The notes: generated by a model from the sequence alone, not told the origin. DNA of 64,000 bases from Panonychus citri (GCF_014898815.1 NW_026515514.1:124001-188000); one strand, 5' to 3'; shown: positions 11,501 through 23,371, counted from the first letter of the stretch. Numbers and translations: made by a program.

Positions 11501-12507
11501 GGTCTCAAGTGGTCACTATTGCACTGATTTTAGATTAATCGTCAGTTCGTATTAAAATTGCTCTTGGAAATGTTTAATTAGTTGGTCATTGACACTCAGA
11601 GGAGAAACTAGAAAGTGAACAGAAAATCTTGCAATGATTCTCATTTATCGTCAACAAAACTCGTTAAGACAATTAAATCAACTGTCAGTTGTTATCATCT
11701 TTTCATCAGCAGCATTTGATTAGTACATTTTTGCACTTCAATGCTGTCATCTAATCGGATAAAATTAGTAACAATGTTTCATTGTAATAGTAAAAACAAC
11801 AACTTTTCACTCGTGGAGCATCTGTTTACAATTAGATGCGGAATTAATCAATTAATTGAATTCGTCTGCAAAAACTAACCACGGTTACAATTGAATCTTT
11901 TCACGTGCAATCAAAAGTTAAACCACAAAAAAATGACTGATTAACCAAATCTTTTCCAATAAGAACTCTTGTCTAACCGGAATGGCAGCATCATCAATGT
12001 CAATTCTGTATTATATAATTTTAATCAACTGATTGCTAATCATTTAAAAGCAGAAACTCCCACTCATTTGTGGTTACCAATTCGTTAATTAACTACAACC
12101 TACTTGCGGGGCATTTTAATCCAATTAGTCCGAAAAAGGCGATTGTGAAATTTATTAGAAAATGAGAGATAAATTTTCTTATATTCTTTGGGTTGGGAAC
12201 ATCGAATTAACATTTAGATTAGAACCATGTCATTATCGCAGCATAGAAGGCGGATTATAAGTGGTCTGATCTTCTATTTATAATCTATTGGTTATCAAGT
12301 AAAAGGCCGTCGGGCAGTAACCAAGGGAGAGAGAGTGAGAGAGAGAGAGGAAGATAAGAGAGCAGAGAAAAAGGTTCTAATGTTGCTCTCTGAAACCATT
12401 TTCCATCAATCTCCTCAACCTTTCACTTTGTTTTCTCTCTTCTTTGTGTTGATTGTTTTTCTTTTTCAATTGTTTCAATTTCCTCATTCAAATTGTTCTC
12501 TGTGATT
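11501..12507. other. metE upstream region
   Basis: About 1 kb without a coding gene. A GA-rich tract occupies 12328-12362. The 100 bp before the metE ATG are pyrimidine-rich (12380-12490) and probably form its 5' UTR. No certain TATA box was identified. Confidence 0.5.
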
Positions 12508-15450
12508 ATGGCTAAATTGTTGATCAGTAATTTAGGTTATCCTAGAATTGGATTTAGTCGACAATGGAAAAAGTGTTTGGAGTCTTTTTGGTCCGGTTCT
12601 TTGGGTCAAGAACAATTTCTCACCGAGATGAAGAATCTTCGCTTGGCCATTTTACAGAATCAAAAAGATTTAGGTGTTGATTTGATTCCCGTTAATGATT
12701 TCACCTTTTATGATCAAGTTCTCGACATGGCGACAATGTTCAATATTGTTCCGAAAAGATATAAACATGATCCATCGGGACCTGTTGATTTATCTACTTA
12801 CTTTGCTATGGCTCGAGGTGAATTTCAACTTGACAAGTTTTCTCTTCAACAATCAAATCTAATTCAATTTCTTTTCATGATAATCTTTGTTTACTTTCAT
12901 TAGGAACTCAGGAAAGTATCGCTTGTGAAATGACAAAATGGTTCAACACCAATTATCACTACATTGTGCCCGAATATGAGTCTGGTGTCCAGCTAAGGTT
13001 GACCCAAAATCGGCCTCTTGAAGCTTTTGTTGAGGCCAAAGAGCAGCTCAATATAATTGGAAAACCGGTCATCATTGGTCCATTTTCTTTCGCTAAATTT
13101 ACCAAAGGTGAATACGGAACGATATCGAACTATGTCCATCAACTTGTGCCACTTTATGTCGAAATGTTAAAAGGACTCGAGAAAGAGCTTTGTGAATGGG
13201 TTCAAATGGATGAACCTTTTCTCGTTGTTGGAATAACTTCCGAGGAGATGAAATTAGTTGAATTGGTTTACCAAGAATTGAAAGTTTCAGTTCCTAATTT
13301 GAAGATCATGTTGCAAACTTATTTCGACTCTTTGGAAAATTATGAAGAGATAATCAAATTACCTGTTGCTGGAATTGGTTTAGATTTTGTTCATGGTTAT
13401 GAGAATAATCTTAAGAATCTTGAAAAAATCAACTTACCCGATGAGAAGGTTCTTGGTGTTGGACTGATTAATGGTCGTAATATTTGGCGATGTGATCTCA
13501 TGGAAAAATATAAATTCCTACAAAAAATATTACAACTCAGACCAGCGGATAAGATTTGGATTCAACCTTCTTGTTCATTGCAATTCACTCCCGTGAGTTT
13601 TTACTTATCCCTCTCTCTTTGAGGTCCATCAATTTGACCTTCTCTGGTTATGTGTTTCTTTCATTTTCTTAGGTTTCGGCAAAAGGAGAGACCAAACTTG
13701 CCCCATTCCTCCGAAACGCCATCGCTTATAGTGACGAGAAATTGACTGAACTTAAACATTTAGCTGTAGCTTTTAACGAAGGTGCTGATCATGTCTCGGC
13801 GGCTTTCAATGAATCGACAAACGCGTTGAAGGATCTTGAAAGTGAACGTCAAAAGATCAAAGTGAATGTTGACTTGGAAAACTTGACTGCGATTGGAATC
13901 GAGAGAAGTCATTCTTTCGAATCGCGATTCGATCAACAGGCAGCTAATCTCTTGTTACCTCGTCTTCCAACAACTACTATTGGAAGTTTTCCCCAAACAA
14001 CTGAGGTTCGTTCAGCTCGAAACAAATGGAAAAAAGGAACTCTCTCCAATGAAGACTATGAGAAATTCATCTGTCAACAAATCGAGAAATGGATCAGAAT
14101 TCAAGAAGAAATTGGAATCGATGTATTAGTTCACGGAGAATTCGAAAGAACTGATATGGTCGAATATTTCGGCGAGAAACTTGTTGGATTCGCTTTTACT
14201 TCCAACGGTTGGGTCCAATCTTACGGATCTCGTTGTGTTAAACCTCCGATCATCTATGGCGATGTGAGTTTCAAGGAGCCAATGACAGTGAAGGAAACAG
14301 TTTATGCTCAGTCATTAACCAAAAAACCAGTAAAAGGTAAGTCTAAATTCAATTCTAATTTCAAGTTCTCATAACAATTTAACTTGATCATTCATTGAAC
14401 TTTACCATTAGATTCATTCTCGTTCTTCTAGTCAAACGGGTAGACCATAGAGGTCACCACTTAACCTCATTTTCTTTCGAGAAAAAAATTCCATTAAAAA
14501 CCGTTAGATGGAACCACTTGTACTACGAATCTCGTTGAGATTAATTTTAGATTTTAATTGTAATTATTGTCATAGAAAATGAACAATTGCTTCCCTAACT
14601 GATTCGATACCGATAACAATTCAACCAATAACATTTCCACTTGATTAATTGAGTGGTTAGAGTTTTACCATTAGATTGATAGTTTTGTTTTCTACTGAAA
14701 ATACAAAAAATTGACGATTTCGAATCGATCATTTTTAAGTTTCAAATTGAAGCCAATTTCCCGTTAAGAAAATATAATTAGATGATCTATCGAAGTTAAA
14801 TATTTTACTTTGGACTATTTTCTTTATCAGGTATGATAACTGGTCCAGTTACTATTCTCAATTGGTCATTTGTCCGAGACGATATTCCTCGATCTAATGT
14901 ATCTTATCAGATCGCATTAGCATTGAGAGATGAGGTTCTCGCTCTTGAAGCCGCTGGAATTAAATTGGTTCAAGTTGATGAACCAGCAGTTCGAGAGGGA
15001 TTACCGCTTAAGAAAAGCGATTGGTCTGATTACCTTGATTGGGCTGTGAAATCTTTCCGTTTGGCTACTTGCAAAGTGAAGCCAGAAACTCAAATTCACA
15101 CTCATATGTGTTACTGTGAATTCCAAGACATTATCCAGAGTATTCTTGACCTTGACGCTGATGTTATTTCCATTGAAACATCTCGAAGTCATGGAGAAAT
15201 GATTGCAGTTTTCGAAAAGTTCAGATACTCTAAAGGAATCGGTTTAGGTGTTTACGATATTCACAGTCCTCGAATACCCTCGAAGGAAGAGATGTCCGAT
15301 ATTCTAAATCGAGGATTAAAAGTTGTCGATCCTAAACTTTTCTGGGTTAATCCGGATTGTGGATTAAAGACTCGAAATGAAGGTGAAACTGTAGCAGCTT
15401 TGAAAAATATGGTCGAAGCAGCAAAAGAAGTCAGAACTCGATTGACCTAA
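12508..15450 (+). CDS. metE: Cobalamin-independent methionine synthase
   Basis: Predicted 760-residue zinc enzyme that transfers the methyl group of 5-methyltetrahydrofolate (polyglutamate) to homocysteine without vitamin B12. Exons 12508-12817, 12904-13592, 13673-14336 and 14831-15450 join in frame. The N-terminal barrel starts [15 protein letters not shown] and the C-terminal catalytic barrel starts near [12 protein letters not shown]. All four zinc ligands of bacterial MetE are present: His646 and Cys648 in HTHMCYCEF, Glu670 in SIETSRS and Cys731 in NPDCGLKTR. Full length equals bacterial and plant enzymes (about 755-765). The start is the ATG at 12508; the frame is open further upstream but without ATG. 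Animals normally use MetH, so the gene likely came by horizontal transfer and later gained introns. Codon and base composition look like its neighbours, indicating an old, adapted transfer. Confidence 0.97.
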
Positions 15451-15523
15451 CGAGTTATAATTAGATGATAATCATTAAAAAAAACAATCAAATCAATCTC
15501 CAAATTGTAACTGATGAGATGAA

Positions 15524-15539
15524 AATAAAGTTCAATAAA
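15524..15539 (+). terminator. Paired poly(A) signals after metE
   Basis: Two AATAAA hexamers, at 15524-15529 and 15534-15539, lie 74-89 bp after the metE stop codon. Confidence 0.6.
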
Positions 15540-15665
15540 ATTCAGATGAAAAAATTTCCATTTTCTTGAATCAGTTAATTGTCATGAATGAAACATTAAC
15601 TGTAAATTTATAGTTATGGAAATGTTAATCATTTAAATGAGTTCGAGAGAGATATCGACTCGCCC

Positions 15666-15866
15666 ATTGGTCCAAAAATCGCTGACCTCTCACTGGTCTT
15701 TTGTGGCCTTTAAACTGAATAAAAGGTAAGCCGTGACCTTAAACGATGATAAAATAGCCAATAAAAAGCGTTGTGGTCACTTATTGGTCATCGTGGCTTT
15801 TGATTGGTTGAGACGAGCTACCAGTTAGCAAGAAAACTTGACCAATCGCTTTAAAAAGTGACCAAT
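15666..15866. promoter_or_regulatory. Cluster of six CCAAT boxes (promoter-like)
   Basis: Six CCAAT pentamers lie in 201 bp: on the minus strand at 15666-15670, 15783-15787 and 15804-15808 (read as ATTGG on +), and on the plus strand at 15758-15762, 15842-15846 and 15862-15866. The stretch is also less AT-rich than its surroundings. CCAAT boxes bind NF-Y and are typical of strong, sometimes bidirectional, promoters. No coding gene directly follows on either side: metE ends 216 bp to the left, convergent to any leftward transcript. The transcript it would drive is unknown. Confidence 0.5.
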
Positions 15867-17875
15867 ACATCCAACCGAAGCGCATCTATAAGATTAGAGA
15901 GAAATAGCTTGGAGCGATAATAGAAGATGAAAAAGGTCAACAAGAAAAAAAATATCGAATCGAATTAAATTTATAAAAATAACTAGGACACCGAATGAGG
16001 AATAAAAAGAAATACTATTGACTGGAAATAGACAAACCGACAGTTTGATGGAGACAAATGATCGTATTTAAGGGAAAGAGAAAAAAAAGATGGTAAAGGT
16101 GCTCGAAGTTTTCGTTTTTAGGTCATTCGGATAAAAAAGACTTGAGATCGATATTTAAACAACAAGGAAAAGATGGAAAAGAGTATCGAAAGGCTGAGCC
16201 AATGGAGAGAAACGGCAGAAAAAAAGATGATCGACAAAATCGATATCGACAAAAGTAGTAGTCAATTCGCATGGACCATATTGGAAAGAATGTGATCTGC
16301 GAATTCGAGTGACAAACAGATGGTTCGATGTATTAATAGCAGTTAGAAAATTTAATGAAGTGAATCAACCATCAAATTTGAAAAGATCTTATAGATCGAG
16401 GAAGAGAGAAAGAAGCTCTCACCTTGTTCATCTTCCTCTTTAAGATAAACTATAAAAGATCATTTTCCTCGACTCGAATCGCTGCCTCACCTCAAACCCG
16501 CGAGGCTCTTTAGCATAACTTTTCGCAATCACTTTTCTCCTTCCTCTCTTTCTCTCTCTCTTTCGCTCTCTTCCTCTTCCTCCTCTTTTTCTTCTCATCT
16601 TCCCCTTTTTTTTCTTATTTTCTTTTCTATACTTTTTTTCAAGTTATCAAATTTTTAGAAGATAAACAGTTGGAAGGCCATTTTACTCTTCATTTCTTTT
16701 TCCTCGTTATTTATTTAACAGCAAAAGAATAAGGGGTATTTGGGTGCTCCTCATTTCCAGCGATGGAGATGATGTGTGTTTGTAGCTCATTTCCATTTCC
16801 TTAATCTCTTTCTCTCCCTTGCATCTGGGGTAATAGTGTATTTGTGTGTATGTAGAATGAAATATCTTGGAGAAGTAAAAAAAAGTCCGAATAAATCAAG
16901 AGAAAGGAGAAGAAAAAAAAATAATAATAATAATACTGAGAAAAATATGATAGAGCGAAACTCATCTTTGTAAATTATCCAGATCCAGGATATGAATTAA
17001 CGATGTGAGAATTGTGGACATGATGATGAGAGACACATGAAGATTGTAAAGAGACTCGAAGGAAGCTAGCAAGTTGTATAGTTAAGGGCCTCCGATTGGG
17101 GTTAATTAATCATCAACAATACAACCTACTACCTCTGATCGAATCTCAATAATGAGTAGTTGTAACAATATAAATGAAAGAGCGTCTTGGTTTTGTATAT
17201 GTAATCGATTTGTTGTCACGATTTCATGATAACATGAAACAAATTAATCCTTTCGTTTCTTTCGTATCTGCTTAAGGCGTAAATAAATATTCAACTGAAT
17301 GAGGAAAAGGATTATTCCAAATAATCATCGAAATCTCATCGTCATCTTTGATCTTTAGCCAAGAGAAAGAAAGGAAGAAGAAGAAAAGAAAAGAAATTGA
17401 TGAGGAAGTGAAAAAAATGATTAGTTAAAACACACAACCACACAAGTGAAAGGCGTAATTAGAGAGAGAGAGAGAAAAGTAAGTAAATAAAACTACAAAT
17501 TTCACAACAATCAATGGAATCCAATGCTTGATGGTTAATATCCTTGAGATGATCAACACTTTCAAATGGGATGATGATGATGATGAAGAACGAACTTTAT
17601 CTTTAATGAGGTCACATGGAAAAAGAAAAGAAAAATTCATAGCAAGGTTAGTTCATTGGACACATGGATTAATCGTTCAATTGGAAGGGGTAATTAACCG
17701 AGAGATAGAGATTAACAGGGTAGGACAAATGGGATAGAGAAAAAAAGAAGAGAGAAAATAAGAGGAAAAAGGGGGAAAAAGACACAGAGAAAATATATAA
17801 GAGGGGCTAAAGGAAAATGAATGCTGATATAATAAAGAAACGAAAGGGGTGTAAGAGAGAGAGAGAGAGAGAGAA
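15867..17875. other. Non-coding purine/pyrimidine-rich region
   Basis: No supported coding gene. A TATA-like CTATAAAAG lies at 16449-16457, followed by a long pyrimidine-rich stretch (about 16520-16660) that could be a transcript leader on the plus strand. From 17340 the plus strand becomes strongly purine-rich, with a (GA)n run at 17854-17875. Open frames here are low-complexity and unlike any family I recognise. Confidence 0.4.
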
Positions 17876-17882
17876 AGAAAGA

Positions 17883-18658
17883 GAATCCAAATGACTTACC
17901 TGGTGATTGTTCAATTGTTGGTCGACTGTAGTTTGTTGGGGACGATTAGCGAACAAGTAAATTGTTGTTTCAATGAACAGTTTGGTTTAATTGGAAAGCA
18001 TTGAGAGAGACACTGAGAGAGTTAGTTGGTTGGGGATAAGAGGAACACAAGGTTCAGGCAGGAATCAGAAAAGGAGGCAACGGATGATATGGAAAAAGAG
18101 ATAAAGAAGAAAAAAAAAGTAACTAAAATGCGTAAAATGAGTGAGAGACAGACAAATGAGAAAGAATATTAGACAGAGTAGAAGACAGAAAGATGAAGAA
18201 AGAATCAAGGAGACGGAAAGATAGAGTAACTAATGTGTGAGAGAAAAGGGTTGAGAGAGAAAGAAAGAGAATCCAAATGACTTACCTGGTGATTGTTCAA
18301 TTGTTGGTCGACTGTAGTTTGTTGGGGACGATTAGCGAACAAGTAAATTGTTGTTTCAATGAACAGTTTGGTTTAATTGGAAAGCATTGAGAGAGACACT
18401 GAGAGAGTTAGTTGGTTGGGGATAAGAGGAACACAAGGTTCAGGCAGGAATCAGAAAAGGAGGCAACGGATGATATGGAAAAAGAGATAAAGAAGAAAAA
18501 AAAAGTAACTAAAATGCGTAAAATGAGTGAGAGACAGACAAATGAGAAAGAATATTAGACAGAGTAGAAGACAGAAAGATGAAGAAAGAATCAAGGGAGA
18601 CGGAAAGATAGAGAGTAACTAATGTGTGAGAGAAAAAGGGTTGAGAGAGAAAGAGAAA
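17883..18658. repeat. 386-bp tandem duplication
   Basis: Unit 1 is 17883-18268 and unit 2 is 18269 to about 18658. They are nearly identical, with three small length differences near the end of unit 2 (an extra G, an extra AG and an extra A). Each unit contains, on the minus strand, CACCAG followed by GTAAGT, a strong splice-donor consensus (boundaries at 17900/17899 and 18286/18285), preceded by about 100 bp of mixed-composition sequence. The unit therefore looks like a duplicated non-coding first exon of a minus-strand transcript, but no matching coding exon is visible to its left. Each unit also has a 36-codon plus-strand open frame overlapping the same sequence, which I consider incidental. 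Confidence 0.85.
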
Positions 18659-19630
18659 GAGAGAAGATGAAGAGAGTTGATTGTCGAGGGGAAAGAGGGT
18701 AAAGGAGTGGTGGTAGTAACTGTTGCTATTGATTCTTGTTGTTGTGGAATGATGAAGATTCAGTTAACACCAACCTGGACCCGTAGAAACAAACTTGCAA
18801 TGAATGATAACTCTTTAAACACAAATTCGGATCTACGGGTGAAGGTTAATGAACTTTTCTCTTAAATACCAAAGATAAACCAGAAAATCTTGTTACTTGT
18901 TTTTTACTCTTTTCTTTTCTTTTCTTTTTTCTTCTTCTTCTTCTTCCTAATCATTTCCATTTAAATGGCACCAATAAACACGTTCAACAAGTCCATTCAA
19001 CCCTATCTCCTCTTGTTCCTTTTCTTCATCTTCATCTTCATCTTCTTCTTCATCATCTCTTACCTTTGATTCGTTTGACGAACTTTCTCACCGATAGATG
19101 GCAACTCTTTTTCTCTTTCTTTTTTTCTACCAACCCTTTAACTATTTTATTCACCTTTATTTCCGCATTCTAATCATTTCCTTTTAATCAACATATTGTT
19201 TACTCTCAAAGAGTAATAGTAGATCAATTTTCATTCATTTTTCTTTTCACATTCAATCAATTGAGTTGACCCATCAGAGTAAACAAATTAATTTACTCAT
19301 TTTCTACCAAAATGACTCACCAATCATTCACAAAACATTTTTTATTGTATTTTAATTATCTTTCATATCTGATTAATGAATCACTTTTTTTTTGTTTCTT
19401 TCTTCAATCAAACTTGACCTTTATGATTTTTATATTTACCTTTAAATTTAAACTCTTTTTTTTTCATTAAGAAAAAAAAAGTGTCTAGGTCATGATGATT
19501 AGTTAATGAATTTGATTTGTAAACAATTTGAATGAATATATTTTTCTGTTGAAAAACAATACGTGAGAATATCAATTGAGTGAGAGAAAGAGAAAGAGTG
19601 AGAGAGAGGAAAAAGAAAAGAATAAAAAAA
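18659..19630. other. Non-coding stretch before the inverted repeat
   Basis: Pyrimidine-rich on the plus strand around 18900-19140 (CTT/TTC runs), then AT-rich, then a purine-rich tract at 19577-19630. No gene recognised. Confidence 0.4.
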
Positions 19631-20078
19631 AGTGAAAGTGAATTGAGGATAATTATTAATCGTCTGAAGGTAACGAGGTCACCAGACAGAGAGACCTATT
19701 TTTCGTGACTGTCTGGGTCAATTCTTCCCCAATTCGAATCACTTTTACCCCTTTTACTCTCTTTCTTTTTTCTTTTGTTTCTCACTCTCACTGTTTCTCC
19801 CTTTATTTCATTCTCATTCTCATTCTCTCTCTCTATCTCTCTTCCTCCCTCTCTTTCTCTTTCTTTTTCTCTTTCTCTCTCTCAATTTCATCTTCTCTTT
19901 CCTTTCTGTCTTTTTTATTTCTCTTGCTCTCACTCACTACAAGTATAGAAAGATAAAGGGGTAAAAGTGATTCGAATTGGGGAAGAATTGACCCAGACAG
20001 TCACGAAAAATAGGTCTCTCTGTCTGGTGACCTCGTTACCTTCAGACGATTAATAATTATCCTCAATTCACTTTCACT
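19631..20078. repeat. Perfect 124-bp inverted repeat with 200-bp CT-rich spacer
   Basis: The left arm 19631-19754 and right arm 19955-20078 are exact reverse complements over all 124 bases by hand comparison. The spacer 19755-19954 is almost entirely C and T on the plus strand. The arms themselves are complex sequence with moderate GC. No flanking target duplication was found. Transcription through it would give a long perfect double-stranded hairpin. It could be a foldback transposon remnant, or the product of replication template switching; the purine-rich flank just left of the left arm and the pyrimidine-rich spacer support a template-switch origin. Confidence 0.95.
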
Positions 20079-21237
20079 ACGAAAATTTGTCAATAATAAT
20101 TCACCTCTTTCATTTTCTCTAATTCTTTCAACATTTTCATCAACGTTAATTGAGTAATTATTACGCATCGAGATTCTAGTAAATGTTGTAAATGTTATTC
20201 TTTCAAGAGGTAACTTCTTATAGGTAGATTCAGATTCTCAATAAGATAATAAAACAACAATTTCTATGTGAGTATATATATATAGAGAGAGAGAGATTAG
20301 TAATATAAGAATGTAATGTAATTAAATGACTTCATTTGAATTTTCAAAAAGAAAACAAAATCAATCAGAATAATTGGTGATAAACATTTTGGAAGAATTT
20401 GTTTTTTCTCAATGGAAATGGGTTAATATTAATATTCTATTATTATCATTACCTATTGATTTACTTTTGGGTGTTGAACTGGTTGATATTATTGATGAGA
20501 TGAAATTGAAGAATCACTTTCAATATCATTTTCTTTTTGTTTAGTTGAATGGGATGAAGATGAAACTAGAAGGGTCAAAGGGTAAAAAGAGTTTACTGAG
20601 AGAGAGAGACAGAGAGATATTGTTTTTGTTGTTGTGATTGTACAAATTGCAAAGTGAATCACAGATAATTAATTAGGAGAAAACGATATTAATTAGAAAT
20701 TTGAAAAGAATAGTAATAGAAGAAAATTTGTTTTACACAATTGGAAATACGAAGAAAATTACAAATGTAAAATTATTGGAAAATCGTACAAGTTGAATGT
20801 GTGGACAGTTGAACATTTGAACTGTTTATAAGGTTGTTCGATTGACTTAGAGACACAGAAAGAAAACTGATCGTTGACTATGTTCATCTTTCTCACTCGA
20901 AAAGTAAAATCAGACCTTCTCCAAGTTGAAAACCCGCTTAATTGAAAAGGGGAAGCCTTTGGTTCTCAAACTTTATCATCTCCCCTTCGTATTCATATAA
21001 CATTGAACTGTTTCTTTTCTTGCGCCATCTACTGGTTCACACCCCTTTCTCTTTTATTGGTTTGCGTCTGACGAGAGACGAGAACAACTGAATGGTGAGG
21101 GAGATCAACTTCGAAGTGAGGGAGCTTTGAATGGGAATTGTATTGCATTTGTAGCATTTTATTAGCGAAAACAGAAAGAGAGACAAGAGAGAAGAAAGAG
21201 AAGAGAGAGAGAGAAAATATGACGAAAAGAAAAAAGT
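20079..21237. other. Region downstream of POP1
   Basis: AT-rich, with short GA tracts (20284-20297, 20598-20618, 21196-21216). No coding gene. A CTCF-like motif lies at 21022-21035 and is listed separately. Confidence 0.45.
21022..21035 (-). promoter_or_regulatory. CTCF-like motif
   Basis: On the minus strand the sequence is CCAGTAGATGGCGC, which fits the core CTCF consensus CCASYAGRKGGCR at every position. CTCF is conserved in many arthropods. A single motif match is weak evidence of binding. Confidence 0.35.
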
Positions 21238-23072
21238 TTAAAAAAGTTTAAAATTATCGATAATAATCTGGACGAAGCGAAATGTATTCGATTTACTTGA
21301 CCTGATCAGTGCGATCAACTTGTTTTCGCTATTTAATTTGATTAAATCGTCTAGACTTTGTAATCTTATTGAACCAAAACCTTTTCCAGTTCCAAGATCA
21401 AGTGAAAAATATCCAAATTCAACTATTCCAATTACTTGGCGACTTGATTGTTGGACATTTTTTATTGTCGAAATTTTTATACTTTCAACTGGACCATATC
21501 CAATCTCGTCTATTTTAATGTCAACCTTTGAACGGCCTAAATATTTTTTCATATCATCTTCTGTTGGAATACAGATAATATCTCCAGTCTCGGGTGTTCC
21601 TCGATTAATGCAAATTAGTTCAACGTAGACTAATGAATCTTTCAGGTCAGCATTTGATTTGAGTACATTTTCAATTAGACAATTATCAAATTTGGGATAT
21701 TTTAGTTTACTTATGATCATCTGATTTCTAAGTAAAAAATAATTCGTTTTGTAGCCCATTATTTGTCTCCAGATTTCACGGCGTGGATTTGATGGAAAAT
21801 CAAGATCAGGATAACCAATTGATGGATAATTAAGACATCTCATTTCACTGGTCAGTAGTTTGATATCACGAAGTCCACCAACTAGATGAGTCCGATTCTT
21901 AACTAATTTATACCAAAAGTCTTTGGCTTTTGGATATGGTGTTGATAGAAAGATCAATTCTCTATTATTCATTTTGACCATATGAATGATTAAAGAAGTT
22001 AAATTTTCATTGTTATCTTGACTAATTTCTATTCTTCTGTGAGGCTGTGAAGATTTTTCTCCGATCGGTTCATTGAGAATTTTGTCACCTTCGATTGTTA
22101 AAATGTTTCCATCCTGAAAGTTATCGGGTAAAAATGATCCACAATCACCAAGAGTTTTTTTCAAATGATGTAAACTCTCAGATCCAATCAAACTGAAAAG
22201 TTGGTAAATCTTTTCATCGTCAGAAACTTTACCACCGCAAATGAAAAATAACTTATTCGATATCTCGCTGTGAATCAAAGTGTGACACCAAATGATGAGG
22301 ATGTTATTTTTCTTATCGAAAATTAGATATCCTGGTCCCATGATTTGACTCTGAGAATCGGAATCTTTGAAAAATTGTACCCATTTCGAGGTGAATCCTA
22401 AGGCAACAGGACCGGAAAAGAATGAATCAAAATTGGACTTTGTGAATTGACCCAATTTCTTAGAGACCAGATCAATATCGTCAATTCTGTAAACAAAGAA
22501 AGAAACGAAAGTGAATTCAAAAGTGAGAAAATTTCAATGGATCAAAATTTTACGAATACATACCGAACGATGATACTTTTGTAATAAGGAAAATAGAAAT
22601 GAATACATCCTTTTTTTGACATTCGATGTAATTTTCGTAGATTTTTGGTTGTATTGTAATTTGGAACAAGTTGATTGAATAAGTTAATCATTTTAAATCT
22701 CTTGACGAACCACAAATGTAACAATGAGCGATCACATTTCGCCTCTCTAACAGCATGACTTAGATTCACTTTTTTACCATTTTGATATTTTCTCTTTTGT
22801 TTACGTTTTTTCTCTTTCGAATCGGAAGTTAATTCTTTCCCTTTACTCTTCCTTTCCACAATTAACCGAGTCTTTGATGGTAAACGTTTAACATTATGAC
22901 TTGCAGCTCGTCTTCTCATATGGATGGGAAGCTTTTGAGAAGCCAATTTTGGAGAAGTCGTTTTAAACTCATTGATAATTTGTTTTATCTCAGAATATCG
23001 CGATTGAATTAAAGAGATTAAAGAAATTTCCTGGGGAAGTTTAGCTTGCTCCTTTTCTACACACGATTCCAT
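21238..23072 (-). CDS. POP1: Ribonuclease P/MRP protein subunit POP1
   Basis: Predicted 585-residue nuclear protein of RNase P and RNase MRP, which mature tRNA and rRNA. Exon 1 is 23072-22564 and exon 2 is 22486-21238 (phase 2 junction, GTATGT donor). After a short N-terminus, exon 1 carries LPIHMRRRAASHNVKRLP, the signature of POP1 proteins, and then HLWFVKRFKM, matching the family's H-x-W-x-x-KRF motif. A POPLD-type segment (FWYKLVKNRTHLVGGLRD) lies near residues 345-410. The end has ICIPTEDDMKKYL and RQVIGIVEFGYFSLDLGTGKGFG, matching the POP1 C-terminal motifs. It is much shorter than human POP1 (1,024), mostly by lost linkers. Start is the ATG at 23072; the open frame continues upstream without similarity. 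A partial dead copy lies at 10040-11079. A TTTGGCGC plus CCAAT pair lies upstream. Confidence 0.93.
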
Positions 23073-23240
23073 AATAAAAAGAAAAGAATAACCAAAAAAA
23101 ACTAATGAAAAAACAATAGAAAAACTCACACGAGGAGACAAAAAAAAATTCCAACTGAAGAAAAATAAACAAAAATCTAATCGATTGTTTACGAAAAATC
23201 GATACATCGATATTTTTTTTTCTTCGAACAAAAAATTGTA

Positions 23241-23264
23241 TTTGGCGCTTCGAGAACAACCAAT
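23241..23264. promoter_or_regulatory. E2F-like site plus CCAAT box upstream of POP1
   Basis: TTTGGCGC at 23241-23248 (E2F consensus TTTSSCGC) is followed 11 bp later by CCAAT at 23260-23264, about 170-190 bp upstream of the POP1 start codon. The same pairing occurs upstream of the AGPAT gene. Confidence 0.45.
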
Positions 23265-23371
23265 CAAATTTGGTTATCAAACTTTACGAAAACAAAAACT
23301 TGAAATGATTTATTCAAATTGAATTTTTAATAAGAGAAAAAAGTTTCTCTTCAAATGGTAAATTCCTTTTA

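Noticed and set aside
16449..16457. TATA box of a plus-strand gene
   Set aside because: The motif is present but no coding exon or convincing transcript signal follows; kept only as a note in the region entry.
17528..17737. Open frame with an Asp-rich stretch (plus strand)
   Set aside because: The acidic run comes from a GATGAT microsatellite in purine-rich DNA; no domain, splice support or start context.
17891..18001. 36-codon plus-strand frame starting MTYLVIVQLL in each tandem unit
   Set aside because: Its start overlaps the minus-strand donor sequence and it resembles no protein; duplication alone explains its presence in both copies.
19631..20078. Inverted repeat as a standard TIR transposon
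   Set aside because: No transposase, no target duplication, and the spacer is a simple CT-rich tract rather than element-like sequence.
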